Shown here in pieces: positions 20,427-29,132 of a stretch of DNA of 64,000 bases. A model generated the notes under the pieces. The model was not told where the DNA came from. It searched no databases and worked only from the letters and a program-made list of their open reading frames with translations. The stretch is taken from the NCBI RefSeq assembly GCF_001643015.1, contig NZ_CP015622.1, forward strand, positions 1 to 64,000, given 5' to 3'. Source of the stretch: Corynebacterium crudilactis. Its GTDB lineage: Bacteria > Actinomycetota > Actinomycetes > Mycobacteriales > Mycobacteriaceae. Numbering within the stretch: the stretch's first letter is position 1; every line of letters starts with the position of its first letter. The position numbers and the translations under genes were made by a program.

Positions 20427-20612
20427 TTAAGCTTTAGTGGCCTGAAACAGCGACGGAACACCTACCTCTGGGATATTCGACTGGGCTGCAGACCTTGACC
20501 TCTCCGCGCAATCTTTTAGTCCTAATATCGTGTAACCACCATTGGTATGTGCACATGCGTTTACAGATTCCCAAATACTTTTGATTTTTTCCCTGAGGGA
20601 AGTTGGTTCCAA
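20427..20612 (-). pseudogene. Remnant of an AlbA_2/Schlafen-like domain gene
   Basis: This 61-codon minus-strand frame contains IWESVNACAHTNGGYTILGL, which resembles the core of AlbA_2 (Schlafen-type) domains, normally written xSVxAFANTxGGxIxLGV. The upstream part of the domain with its LEFKE motif is missing; an in-frame stop lies just before the first codon. The rest of the usual 300-500-residue protein is also absent. I read it as a leftover of a transferred gene next to the tRNA units. Confidence 0.45.
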
Positions 20613-20945
20613 GGCTTTATTTCATCGTTTTCCGGGTTTTCTCAGTCTTTCGAGATGTTTCAGATCGAATGGTTCTATGGTGGATAGTTTCATAATCTTT
20701 TGGAAAGCGTAAATATGAAGCTCTGGCTAGTTTATTGAGAACGTCGTACTCAAGAGCCGCTCCACCGTTTTTAGGGAAACAGCATGAGTTTTATACTTAT
20801 TTACTTCACTAATTTGAGATGCCGGACGCGTCGGTGGTGTTGCCAAGAAAGCTCTAAAGTAAACCCCCAGTACAAAGCTACTGAATCAATAAAGAAGATC
20901 TGAGAAAGTTTGACTTGTCCCTTTGACCTGCGTTGACTTGAACAA
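20613..20945. other. Gene-free interval before the ABC importer operon
   Basis: No gene or clear palindrome is seen in 333 bases. The importer promoter must be here; TTGACTTG (about 20933-20940) directly precedes the start codon and no ribosome-binding site is evident. Confidence 0.5.
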
Positions 20946-21929
20946 ATGAAGCTACCAAAACTCGCTGTAGCGTTAATTAGCGCAGCGCTATTGATTACTG
21001 GCTGTTCAGCCACCGGGGGAGCGCCACGCCCGTCAGAAGGGGCAACAGGTGGCGGAACCGTTGATACTCCTCGTTTAGTTGTTGCCATGGTCAGCCATGG
21101 AGCACCAGGCGATACTTTTTGGGATTTGGTCCGAAAAGGTGCTGAAGATGCAGCTCAAAAAGACAATATTGAGCTTCGTTATGCTTCACATCCAGAAATT
21201 CCAGATCAGTCCAATCTTGTGCAAAATGCCATCGATTCCAAGGTCGATGGCATCGCGATGACCATGCCTAATGCCAAAGCGCTTGGACCGGTGGCGCAAA
21301 AAGCTGCCGATGCTGGCATCCCAGTCGTCGGCCTTAACGCCGGCATGAACGAATACCAAGACTATGGAATGACTGGATTTTTCGGTCAAGATGAATCTGT
21401 AGCCGGCACTTATGCTGGTGAACGCCTCGCTGAAGAAGATGCACAAAAGGTGTTGTGTGTTATTCATGAGCAGGGAAACTCTTCGCAAGAAGCACGTTGC
21501 GGTGGTGTGTCTGAAGGATTAGGCAAGCCCGTGGAAACGCTTTATGTCAATGGCATGGATCTTACGTCTGTGAACTCCACGCTGCAGGCAAAGCTCGCGC
21601 AGGACCGAAACATTGACTGGGTTGTTGGCCTTCAAGCTGGAGTATCCATGGCCATTTCGGATGCTGCGGATGCTGCGAATTCAGAGGTAAAGATCGCTAC
21701 TTTCGATACCAATGCTCAGCTCATGACCGCTATTCGTGATGACAAGATTCAATTCGCTATTGATCAGCAGCCATATTTGCAGGGCTACATGGCAGTAGAT
21801 TCTTTGTGGTTAGCGCACCGCAATGGCACCACTGTTGGCGGTGGCCGTCCTGTTTATACAGGACCGGCCATTGTGGATAGCAGCAACGTGGATGTCATTG
21901 CTGATGCAGTTGGCGAGGGCCTGCGATGA
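20946..21929 (+). CDS. Sugar ABC transporter substrate-binding lipoprotein
   Basis: The protein has 327 residues. A lipoprotein signal peptide with lipobox LITGC (Cys about residue 21) anchors it outside the membrane. The remainder is a type I periplasmic-binding (RbsB-like) fold: MVSHGAPGDTFWDLVRKGAE is the typical first strand and helix, and DSKVDGIAMTMPN follows. These proteins bind ribose, fructose, inositol or related sugars; the ligand here is unknown. It starts an operon with a permease and an ATPase gene, each overlapping by ATGA, in the order binding protein-permease-ATPase seen in FrcBCA-type fructose importers. No catabolic gene adjoins it. Confidence 0.85.
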   Translation: MKLPKLAVALISAALLITGCSATGGAPRPSEGATGGGTVDTPRLVVAMVSHGAPGDTFWDLVRKGAEDAAQKDNIELRYASHPEIPDQSNLVQNAIDSKVDGIAMTMPNAKALGPVAQKAADAGIPVVGLNAGMNEYQDYGMTGFFGQDESVAGTYAGERLAEEDAQKVLCVIHEQGNSSQEARCGGVSEGLGKPVETLYVNGMDLTSVNSTLQAKLAQDRNIDWVVGLQAGVSMAISDAADAANSEVKIATFDTNAQLMTAIRDDKIQFAIDQQPYLQGYMAVDSLWLAHRNGTTVGGGRPVYTGPAIVDSSNVDVIADAVGEGLR

Positions 21930-22969
21930 GTAAACCGATCACCTCACAAGTGGCAAAGAGAGGGGAGGCGTCGACAAGCATGCTTGAGCGCGCCATCAAG
22001 CGCCCTGAACTGACCAGCCTGCTGGGCGCCGTGCTTGTTTTTACGTTGTTTATGGTGGTTGCGCCTGCGTTTAGGTCGTGGGACGCGATGGCGACGGTGC
22101 TGTACGCGAGTTCGACTATCGGCATCATGGCGGTGGCCGTGGGGCTGCTGATGATCGCCGATGAATTTGATCTTTCCACCGGTGTCGCCGTGACTACAGC
22201 GGCTCTGGCTGCGTCGATGTTTAGCTATAACCTGTGGCTCAATACCTGGGTTGGCGCGCTGATCGCTTTGGTAATTTCGCTGGCCATCGGCTTTTTTAAT
22301 GGTTTTTTGGTAGTGAAGACCAAAATTGCGTCGTTCCTGATTACTCTCGCCACTTTCCTCATGCTGCAGGGTATTAATTTGGCTGTGACCAAGCTGGTTT
22401 CCGGAACCGTGGCCACTCCAACCATCGCCGATATGGAAGGTTTTGCTTCTGCACGCGCAGTATTTGCAAGCTCCATTTCGATTTTCGGCGTGAATATTCG
22501 CATCACTGTTTTTTGGTGGCTACTTTTTGTCGCAATTGGCACTTTCGTGTTGTTTAAGACCCGCTTCGGCAACTGGATTTTTGCCGTCGGCGGCGATGAA
22601 GAAGCAGCACGCGCGGTGGGCGTTCCAGTTCGTGGCGTCAAGATCGCCCTGTTTATGTTCGTCGGTTTCGCAGCTTGGTTTGTGGGCATGCATAACCTAT
22701 TTTTGTTTGATTCCATTCAAGCCGGCCAAGGTGTGGGCAATGAATTCCTCTACATCATCGCAGCCGTCATCGGTGGCATCGCAATGACTGGTGGACGTGG
22801 AACTGTGGTGGGCACAATGATTGGTGCACTAATCTTTGGCATGACCAACCAAGGAATTGTTTATGCAGGTTGGAACCCAGATTGGTTCATGTTCTTCCTC
22901 GGCGGCACGCTGCTTCTCGCCGTGCTGCTCAACCACCGATTCGAACGCTTTAACAAGGAGCGATCATGA
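21926..22969 (+). CDS. Sugar ABC transporter permease (RbsC/FrcC type)
   Basis: The protein has 347 residues and about ten transmembrane segments in the BPD_transp_2 pattern. The conserved cytoplasmic loop reads GGDEEAARAVGVPVRGVKI (near 222-240) and contacts the ATPase. The IIAAVIGGIAMTGGRGTVVGTMIGA stretch near 280 is the family hallmark. It overlaps the genes on both sides by four bases, so the three subunits are made together. It probably forms a homodimer. Confidence 0.88.
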   Translation: MSKPITSQVAKRGEASTSMLERAIKRPELTSLLGAVLVFTLFMVVAPAFRSWDAMATVLYASSTIGIMAVAVGLLMIADEFDLSTGVAVTTAALAASMFSYNLWLNTWVGALIALVISLAIGFFNGFLVVKTKIASFLITLATFLMLQGINLAVTKLVSGTVATPTIADMEGFASARAVFASSISIFGVNIRITVFWWLLFVAIGTFVLFKTRFGNWIFAVGGDEEAARAVGVPVRGVKIALFMFVGFAAWFVGMHNLFLFDSIQAGQGVGNEFLYIIAAVIGGIAMTGGRGTVVGTMIGALIFGMTNQGIVYAGWNPDWFMFFLGGTLLLAVLLNHRFERFNKERS

Positions 22970-23727
22970 CGGATCTGATTCAACTTCAAGAAGTATCCAA
23001 AAAATATGGTGCTTTTCAAGCTCTCGATAACATCAATTTGAGCGTGCGCGCCGGGGAAGTTACCTGCGTTCTCGGCGATAATGGTGCGGGAAAATCAACG
23101 TTGATCAAGATTTTGTCTGGCCTGCATCCGGCGACGTCCGGCGAGGTCATTGTGGCCGGCGAAACCGTAAAGTTTGGTTCTCCCCGCGATGCTCTCGATG
23201 CCGGAATTGCCACTGTGTATCAGGATTTAGCAGTGGTCGGGCAGATGAGCGTGTGGCGTAATTTCTTCCTGGGACAAGAATTAACTGGTCGTTTTGGCAC
23301 CATGAAGCAGGAAGAAATGCGTCGGATTACCGATGCACAGCTCCGCGAAATGGGCATTGAATTGCGTGACGTCGATGTTCCAGTGGCATCTCTTTCCGGT
23401 GGTCAACGCCAGGTTGTGGCAATTGCTCGAGCTATCTATTTCGGTGCGCGTGTGCTGATTTTAGATGAACCAACAGCAGCTCTTGGCGTGAAACAATCCG
23501 GCATGGTGCTGCGCTTTATTGCAGCAGCACGCGACCGGGGGATTGGCGTTATTTTCATCACGCACAATCCCCACCATGCCTATCTGGTCGGCGATCATTT
23601 CATCCTGCTGCATTTAGGCAAGCAGGTGATGGATAAATCCCGCACAGAAGTCGAGCTTGAAGAGCTCACCCTCGCCATGTCCGGCGGCGGCGAGCTTGAC
23701 TCTCTTAGCCACGAATTAAAGCGTTAA
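22966..23727 (+). CDS. Sugar ABC transporter ATP-binding protein (FrcA type)
   Basis: The protein has 253 residues and a single nucleotide-binding domain. Walker A is GDNGAGKST near 38-46, the signature LSGGQRQ near 143 and Walker B VLILDEPTAAL near 163. Many sugar importers of this family use a tandem-domain ATPase of about 500 residues (RbsA, MglA). The one-domain form matches the FrcA group. It ends 2 bp before a convergent gene, with no clear terminator between them. Confidence 0.88.
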   Translation: MTDLIQLQEVSKKYGAFQALDNINLSVRAGEVTCVLGDNGAGKSTLIKILSGLHPATSGEVIVAGETVKFGSPRDALDAGIATVYQDLAVVGQMSVWRNFFLGQELTGRFGTMKQEEMRRITDAQLREMGIELRDVDVPVASLSGGQRQVVAIARAIYFGARVLILDEPTAALGVKQSGMVLRFIAAARDRGIGVIFITHNPHHAYLVGDHFILLHLGKQVMDKSRTEVELEELTLAMSGGGELDSLSHELKR

Positions 23728-23728
23728 A

Positions 23729-24517
23729 TTACTTCTTATCGCTCTGATCGCGCTGGGGTGCATTCTTCTTATCAAAATCAGCTTGAATAGCCTCAGCGTC
23801 AGAATTAGCTTCGGTTTCCACTGCTTCCGCAGCTTCTTCGGTTTCTTCTAGATCAGCGGCGATTTCCTCTGCAGCGCTGTCAATATTGATCTCCTCAGCG
23901 CGGATTTCTGCACCTTCTGGAGTTTCCGTGGAATACACCAATGCTGGCTCTACGACTGCCTCTTCAGCAACCTCAGGCTCATCCTTTTCCACGGTCTTCT
24001 TCAACTGCACCTCGACGCGTGGAGGCTGAGTACCTGGGGTGTCCTTCTTTGACTTGTTCAACACGGCGTAGGCAACGGCCACGATGCCGGAGGTAGCCAG
24101 GGCAGCTAGAGACAGGTTGCGCACCCAGTGCGACTCCTTCTTTCCTGTCGCTTTAGCAGCTGCCTTCGCAGCCCTATCTGCTTTTCGACGCGCCTTCCTG
24201 TTCAATTTCTTGCCAGATTTACGGGCGTCTTTCAGCGCCGTAGCACCTTGCTTTTCTGTCTCAGCAAGCGCCTTTTCCAGACGAGTACGGGCAGCCTTGG
24301 TAACATTTCCAGCCTTATCACGGGACTCGGAGTAGAACTCCTTCGCTGACTCCCGGGCAGTCTCTACAGCCTGCTCAGCTTTAGGTGCATACTCACCGGC
24401 TGCCTGCGACAATGCATCGTAGGTCTCAGAGACTTTGCGGTCACGGTAATCCGCGTAAGTTCCATAAGCTTTACGCGCGCCATCCACAGCCAACTTGATG
24501 TTGCCAATCGTGCTCAT
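23729..24517 (-). CDS. Membrane-anchored coiled-coil protein with acidic tail
   Basis: The protein has 262 residues and its function is unknown. An N-terminal helical, Ala/Glu/Lys-rich half (about 1-130) with apolipoprotein-like or YtxH-like periodicity ends in a very basic stretch. One membrane helix follows (LSLAALATSGIVAVAYAVLN, about 142-161), then a Pro/Glu-rich, strongly acidic C-terminus. I choose ATG 24517 because AGGAGAG lies 7 bases upstream; the frame is open further up. The basic segment includes one GCGTCGAAAA 10-mer (24182-24191, minus). It is divergent from ppiA. Confidence 0.6.
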   Translation of the reverse strand: MSTIGNIKLAVDGARKAYGTYADYRDRKVSETYDALSQAAGEYAPKAEQAVETARESAKEFYSESRDKAGNVTKAARTRLEKALAETEKQGATALKDARKSGKKLNRKARRKADRAAKAAAKATGKKESHWVRNLSLAALATSGIVAVAYAVLNKSKKDTPGTQPPRVEVQLKKTVEKDEPEVAEEAVVEPALVYSTETPEGAEIRAEEINIDSAAEEIAADLEETEEAAEAVETEANSDAEAIQADFDKKNAPQRDQSDKK

Positions 24518-24583
24518 ATTCAACTCTCCTGTAATCGGTGGTTCCTTCAATCCCCCACATTAGTTAAAGCATGGGACATGTGG

Positions 24584-24611
24584 TTGGCATTTCGCTCGAT
24601 GTAGTTATGAT
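24584..24611 (+). promoter_or_regulatory. ppiA promoter, apparently leaderless
   Basis: TTGGCA (24584-24589), a 16-base spacer and TATGAT (24606-24611) end 7 bases before the ATG at 24619, so transcription should start at or within one base of the start codon. Confidence 0.65.
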
Positions 24612-24618
24612 GGGCGTT

Positions 24619-25143
24619 ATGACTTCTAAGACCGCAACTGCGATTCTGCATACAAATCGTGGAGATATCACCATCGATCTCTTCGGCAACCACGCTCCTG
24701 AGACTGTCGCTAACTTCGTTGGCCTGGCACAGGGCACCAAAGAGTACAAGGCTGCAAACGCACAGGGCACCAATGAAGGCCCTTTCTACGACGGTTCAGT
24801 TTTCCACCGCGTGATTGATGGCTTCATGATCCAGGGTGGCGACCCAACCGGCACCGGCCGTGGCGGCCCTGGCTACATGTTCGCTGATGAATTCCACCCA
24901 GAACTGCGCTTCGACCGCGCATACCTGTTGGCAATGGCAAATGCAGGCCCAGGAACCAACGGTTCCCAGTTCTTCATCACCGTGACCCCAACCCCTCACC
25001 TGAACAATGCTCACACCATCTTCGGTGAGGTCACTGACGCAGAATCCAAGAAGATTGTGGATGCAATCGGAACCACTGCTACCGATTACTCTGACCGCCC
25101 AACCGAGGCAGTTGTCATTGAGTCTGTAGAGATCACCGCTTAA
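24619..25143 (+). CDS. ppiA: Cyclophilin-type peptidyl-prolyl cis-trans isomerase
   Basis: The protein has 174 residues and is cytoplasmic, with no signal peptide. Cyclophilin motifs are complete: FHRVIDGFMIQGGDPTGTGRGG with the catalytic Arg, LLAMANAGPGTNGSQFFIT, and HTIFGEV. It assists proline isomerisation during protein folding. I choose ATG 24619 (MTSKTATA): upstream in-frame codons would lie in front of the -10 element. A strong hairpin terminator follows the stop. The gene order ppiA-rhomboid is, as I recall, conserved in C. glutamicum. Confidence 0.92.
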   Translation: MTSKTATAILHTNRGDITIDLFGNHAPETVANFVGLAQGTKEYKAANAQGTNEGPFYDGSVFHRVIDGFMIQGGDPTGTGRGGPGYMFADEFHPELRFDRAYLLAMANAGPGTNGSQFFITVTPTPHLNNAHTIFGEVTDAESKKIVDAIGTTATDYSDRPTEAVVIESVEITA

Positions 25144-25167
25144 AGCACCACAAGCTCAACTATTCTT

Positions 25168-25206
25168 CAGGTCATACCGCATATGCCGGTATGACCTGAT
25201 TTTTTA
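25168..25206 (+). terminator. Terminator of ppiA
   Basis: CAGGTCATACCG (25168-25179) pairs with CGGTATGACCTG (25187-25198), then A and TTTTTT. Confidence 0.9.
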
Positions 25207-25264
25207 TGCCTTAAATACTTGCCTTAAATACTTCTAAAAGAACTGCGGAAGACAACTACAGCTT

Positions 25265-25921
25265 ATGAATTTAGAACGGATTTACCGCCAAGCACCGGCG
25301 AGCACTCTGATCTCTGCCGCTATCATCATTGTGTATGCAGGGACAGCGATACAGTCCAGATCTTTGACTAATAATCTTGGTTCAAGCAGCATCGGTGATG
25401 CCTGGATTTTATATGCTCCAGCGATGAATGATGGTTTTGGGCCTTTGCGTGCGCTCGGCGGAATGTTCCTGCACGTTGGTCCAGGACACATGCTGTTGAA
25501 CCTTTTGCTGTTGTGGTTATTGGGCCGTGAGATTGAACGGGATTTTGGTTCTGGACTCTTTGCCTTGATGTATTTTGTCGGCGGTATTGGAGCCTCCGCA
25601 GCAGTTGTCTGGATGGATCCTTTTTCTCCTACCGCAGGAGCTTCTGGAGCTATCTATGCCATGATGGCTATTTTGGTGGGCCTTTTCCTCTTAAGAGGTG
25701 CCGATATCAAGGCTCCGCTTATTCTCATTGCCGTCAATATCGGGTATACCCTCATGGCTTCCAATGTGTCCTTGTGGGGACATTTAGGTGGGTTAATTAC
25801 TGGAGCGCTCTTAATGTGGCCGGTGATTAGAGCAAAGACTCAGAAAACACAGTGGGTTATTTCTGTTGCGGGTTTGTGTTTAGTTAGTGGAGTACTTTTC
25901 CTGGGTCTTTCCTACAGTTAA
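25265..25921 (+). CDS. Rhomboid-family intramembrane serine protease
   Basis: The protein has 218 residues and about six transmembrane helices. The catalytic serine is in GASGAIYAM near residue 127 and the catalytic histidine in WGHLGG near 173. The HVGPGHMLLNLLLLWLLGREIE segment near 75-95 matches the conserved HxxxxHxxxN-type helix, here with HM-LLN. It would cleave membrane proteins within the bilayer; the substrate is unknown. A hairpin terminator follows. Confidence 0.85.
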   Translation: MNLERIYRQAPASTLISAAIIIVYAGTAIQSRSLTNNLGSSSIGDAWILYAPAMNDGFGPLRALGGMFLHVGPGHMLLNLLLLWLLGREIERDFGSGLFALMYFVGGIGASAAVVWMDPFSPTAGASGAIYAMMAILVGLFLLRGADIKAPLILIAVNIGYTLMASNVSLWGHLGGLITGALLMWPVIRAKTQKTQWVISVAGLCLVSGVLFLGLSYS

Positions 25922-25935
25922 AAGCTGCAGAAATG

Positions 25936-25969
25936 GCCAAGCATTCACCTCTGGTGCTTGGCTATTTTT
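25936..25969 (+). terminator. Terminator of the rhomboid gene
   Basis: GCCAAGCA (25936-25943) pairs with TGCTTGGC (25955-25962), followed by TATTTTTA. Confidence 0.75.
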
Positions 25970-26053
25970 ATTTTTGTATCACATGGTGTTGATTTAGATA
26001 CCCCTGTAAATTACAAAATTGTCATTTAAGTACTTTTAGCTGCGTAAAGAAGG

Positions 26054-26488
26054 TTTTCCACAGAGTGTGAGAATTACAAGAATTGAAACTCCACAAGCAT
26101 AAAAAATTCCACACACATTTCTATCCACAAGACCTGGGGATAATGTGGATAACCCTAAAAGCCAAAAGTTATCCACAGCAGTTATCCACAATGTGGATAG
26201 TTACATTCTTGTAATTCACTAATTTTTCGAGCATCACTATTATCAAAACATGGCAGTACAGTGCAGTTTTATTAAAAATATCCGGCGTAATTAGATCCGA
26301 ATTTATCCCGGTGGAAACTGTTCACAGAGTTATCCACAGGCTGTGAAATGGATCTCATGCAAAAGGAAACATGTTTTCAAGTCGGCCATCCACAGTTCAA
26401 TCCACAGCTTGTGGATAACTCTTGAGTCAAGGGTGTGTGAATACCTATCCACAGTTACATGTGAGTAACTCACCGTGCCTGTGGATAA
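26054..26488. other. Second DnaA-box cluster, origin-like
   Basis: Perfect DnaA boxes occur at 26169, 26182 and 26340 (plus strand) and 26144, 26410 and 26480 (minus strand). One-mismatch boxes lie at 26054, 26121, 26192 and 26445, and a TGGGGATAA at 26135. That is six perfect boxes in 340 bp, against three in the dnaA-dnaN region. Two copies of the oriC-associated 9-mer TTGTAATTC (26071 and 26209) flank the first group. The whole gene-free interval is 25922-26778 and is AT rich. It may be part of a bipartite origin, or a DnaA-titrating locus of the datA kind. Confidence 0.75.
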
Positions 26489-26680
26489 CTTCCTCCATCT
26501 TCGAAATATGCCCCCGACCATCTATGGGCATTTGTGTTCGATTAGTTCGGGGGTAGTGAATTGTGAACTTCCGTATTTAAAGTTCCGAATTGGGCATAGA
26601 TAAGTGGGTAAATTCCGAAGTGGGTAGAGTTGGGGGTATTGGATTTTCCGGCGGACTAATGCACAACTTGTATATACATG

Positions 26681-26722
26681 AAAAAACCGCCGTGTCAGAA
26701 CACATAAGTTCTGACACAGCGG
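26681..26722 (-). terminator. Terminator of the kinase-crgA block
   Basis: Read leftward, a 14-bp stem (26722-26709 with 26700-26687, one mismatch) is followed by TTTTTT. It lies 56 bases past the crgA stop. Confidence 0.9.
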
Positions 26723-26778
26723 ACTTCAGCTGCGGCGGTAGTGGAAACCGCGATTCTATATAAAAGAGCCTAAGGCTT

Positions 26779-27051
26779 TTAGCGCCAACCCATGGTCATG
26801 AGCAAGCCAATGATCAGCAAGCCAAAGCCAATGCCGTAGTTCCAAGCGCCCAAATCATTCATGAATGGAATTTGCTGGCCAACGAGGTAGTTGGCAATTA
26901 GCCAGACTAAACCGATGATCATGAAGGCAAACATGATCACCTTGTACCACATTGGAGTTCCGGCGGAATTAATCTTTACCGGGGTACGGTTTGCATTCGG
27001 GTTGCTTGAAACCGAAGCGACCTCGTTCTTAGTTATTCTTGCCTTTGGCAT
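26779..27051 (-). CDS. crgA: Cell division protein CrgA
   Basis: The protein has 90 residues. A polar N-terminus ([10 protein letters not shown]) is followed by two transmembrane helices (about 34-55 and 70-88), the CrgA/UPF0233 layout. The family helps recruit cell-wall enzymes and interacts with FtsZ, FtsQ and PBPs in mycobacteria. A ribosome-binding site (GAAGGTGT) precedes the ATG. It lies 110 bp downstream of pknB and just upstream of the operon terminator. It may be read as the last gene of the block or from its own promoter in the gap. Confidence 0.9.
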   Translation of the reverse strand: MPKARITKNEVASVSSNPNANRTPVKINSAGTPMWYKVIMFAFMIIGLVWLIANYLVGQQIPFMNDLGAWNYGIGFGLLIIGLLMTMGWR

Positions 27052-27161
27052 TGTTCACACCTTCATGTTGATTGTTGCAGGTAATTAAAATCGCTATGAA
27101 CACCCAGCAACTGGTACTTATCTCGTTTGAGCTTAACGTATCAGTATTTGGGCTAGCTAGC

Positions 27162-29132
27162 TCACGGCTCTTGGATAAGTGCAGCGATATCGAATTCGAA
27201 AAGACGCACTGTTACTTGGGCATCCTTGCGGAATAATCCATCTGGAGATGGAGCTTGGTGTCCGATCTTATTTTGGTCCACAAGAGCGGCGGTATGGATG
27301 GGTGGCCCGACGATCAGGGCTTCATCGGGAGCAGTCCAGCCAGCTGCTCTGAGCGCATCAATTGCTTGTTTCGTATTCAATCGCGCAAGATCGGGAGCTT
27401 CAATGAGCATTCCATTGGAGACTTCCACCGTGATGTGCGACCCCTTGGGCAGTTCAGTACCTTGACCAGAAACTGAAAGGACTTCACCTTCCGGTTGCTC
27501 GCTATCCACATAAGACGCACTTGGAACAAAGCCCATCGAGATGAGGTTTTGCTCTGCCTGCGACCAATTCATGCCAGTGGCATTAGGGACACGAATATTT
27601 TCTGCTCCGGAAGATACCGTCAAAGACACTGAAGAGCCCACGACTACTTCTTGGCCAGCTGCTGGGTTTTGTTCAATCACATGCCCATCTTGGACAGTGT
27701 CTGAGTTTTCTTCCCGGACATTTTGGTTAAGCACTAAGCCTGCGTCTTCGAGCGTGCGTGCAGCATCCTCAAGGGGCATGCCAGAGACATCAGGAATAAG
27801 GATCATTTCCCGGCCGGTGGACACCGTAATTGTTACAGTGGCACCACTACGGATTTCTGAACCTGTGTTTGGACTGGTGCGAATAACTAGACCTTCGGCA
27901 ATGTCTGCACTGGCTTCTTCAACGACGTTGACTAGGAATCCTTCTGCCTCAAGTTCTGCGATTGCTTCTTGTTGCGGCAGGCCTTCAATATTAGGAATTG
28001 TTCGGGTAGCTGAGGCTGCACTGTTAGTGACGTAGTCATAGGTAAATGCGCCGGCCACGCCGACTGCGCCCAGTGCCAGCACAATGGCAAGGGCTGTGAG
28101 GCCTTTAGATCCGCGCTTTTTTGGCTTGGGATCTGTAGTAGTCAAGGCGCTACCAGCGCCGGCTCCTGCCGCAGTTGCGCCTGCAGACGGAGCTACCTGG
28201 GTGGAGGTGCGCGTCGAAAAGCGTGTCTCTGGGACCGGCTCAGGAGTTTCTTCAGTTTCCACATGCGAGCGCGCTGCGTGGGACACCGCGTTGCGGGAAA
28301 GCCGTCCCAGATCAGCGGCCATTTCAGTAGCTTTTTGATAGCGATCAGCTGGGTGCTTTGCCATGGCGGTGAGCACAACAGCATCCACGTTTAACGCAGC
28401 AGTCGGCGTGAGATCCGCAATGAAATCCGACGGTGGAGTGGGATCTTCTTGGACGTGCTGATAAGCCACCGCGAAAGGAGATTCGCCTTCGAAAGGCGGT
28501 TTGCCCGTGACCAATTCATACATGACACAGCCGGTGGCATAAATATCCGAACGGGCATCGGCAGGTTTGCCGCGCGCCTGCTCGGGCGAAAGATACTGGG
28601 CGGTGCCAATAACCGCAGAAGTTTGCGTCATAGCAGACGTGGCATCATTGACCGCGCGGGCAATGCCAAAATCCATGACCTTCACGCCACCAGTATTGGT
28701 GATCATGATGTTGGCAGGTTTTACATCTCGGTGAATAATGCCTGCATCATGGGAAGCCTGCAGAGCTTCGCACACCGGAATGAGGGTGCTTGCCGCATCA
28801 ACAGGTGTGAACACACCATCTTCGGAGACAATATCGCGCAGGTTTCGGCCGTGCACGCGTTCCATCACGATATAAGGAACAGAAATGCCGTCCCGATCGA
28901 CTGCTCCAGTATCAAAAACTGCAACGATCGCAGGGTGGCTTAACCGTCCGGAATTTTGTGCTTCCCTGCGGAAACGTTCCCGGAAATTGGGGTCCTTAGC
29001 CAGGTCGGTGCGAAGCATCTTGACTGCGACCTCTCGGCCGATGAGCGTGTCGGTGGCCGCGAACACCTCGCTCATGCCACCGGAGCCAATATTGGCTCCC
29101 AGCTCATAGCGGTCAGCGATCACGAAGGTCAC
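27162..29132 (-). CDS. pknB: Serine/threonine protein kinase PknB with PASTA domains
   Basis: This receptor-type kinase, 656 residues long, phosphorylates cell-division and cell-wall targets. The kinase domain (about 1-275) shows the Gly-rich loop GANIGSGGMSEVFAATD, VAVKML, HRDVKPANIM and DFGIARA with LSPEQARG. A juxtamembrane linker leads to one transmembrane helix near 350-372. Outside the cell are four PASTA repeats (about 385-650), which bind muropeptides. The linker includes one GCGTCGAAAA 10-mer at 28211. Start and pknA stop overlap by four bases, coupling the two kinases. Confidence 0.97.
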   Translation of the reverse strand: MTFVIADRYELGANIGSGGMSEVFAATDTLIGREVAVKMLRTDLAKDPNFRERFRREAQNSGRLSHPAIVAVFDTGAVDRDGISVPYIVMERVHGRNLRDIVSEDGVFTPVDAASTLIPVCEALQASHDAGIIHRDVKPANIMITNTGGVKVMDFGIARAVNDATSAMTQTSAVIGTAQYLSPEQARGKPADARSDIYATGCVMYELVTGKPPFEGESPFAVAYQHVQEDPTPPSDFIADLTPTAALNVDAVVLTAMAKHPADRYQKATEMAADLGRLSRNAVSHAARSHVETEETPEPVPETRFSTRTSTQVAPSAGATAAGAGAGSALTTTDPKPKKRGSKGLTALAIVLALGAVGVAGAFTYDYVTNSAASATRTIPNIEGLPQQEAIAELEAEGFLVNVVEEASADIAEGLVIRTSPNTGSEIRSGATVTITVSTGREMILIPDVSGMPLEDAARTLEDAGLVLNQNVREENSDTVQDGHVIEQNPAAGQEVVVGSSVSLTVSSGAENIRVPNATGMNWSQAEQNLISMGFVPSASYVDSEQPEGEVLSVSGQGTELPKGSHITVEVSNGMLIEAPDLARLNTKQAIDALRAAGWTAPDEALIVGPPIHTAALVDQNKIGHQAPSPDGLFRKDAQVTVRLFEFDIAALIQEP

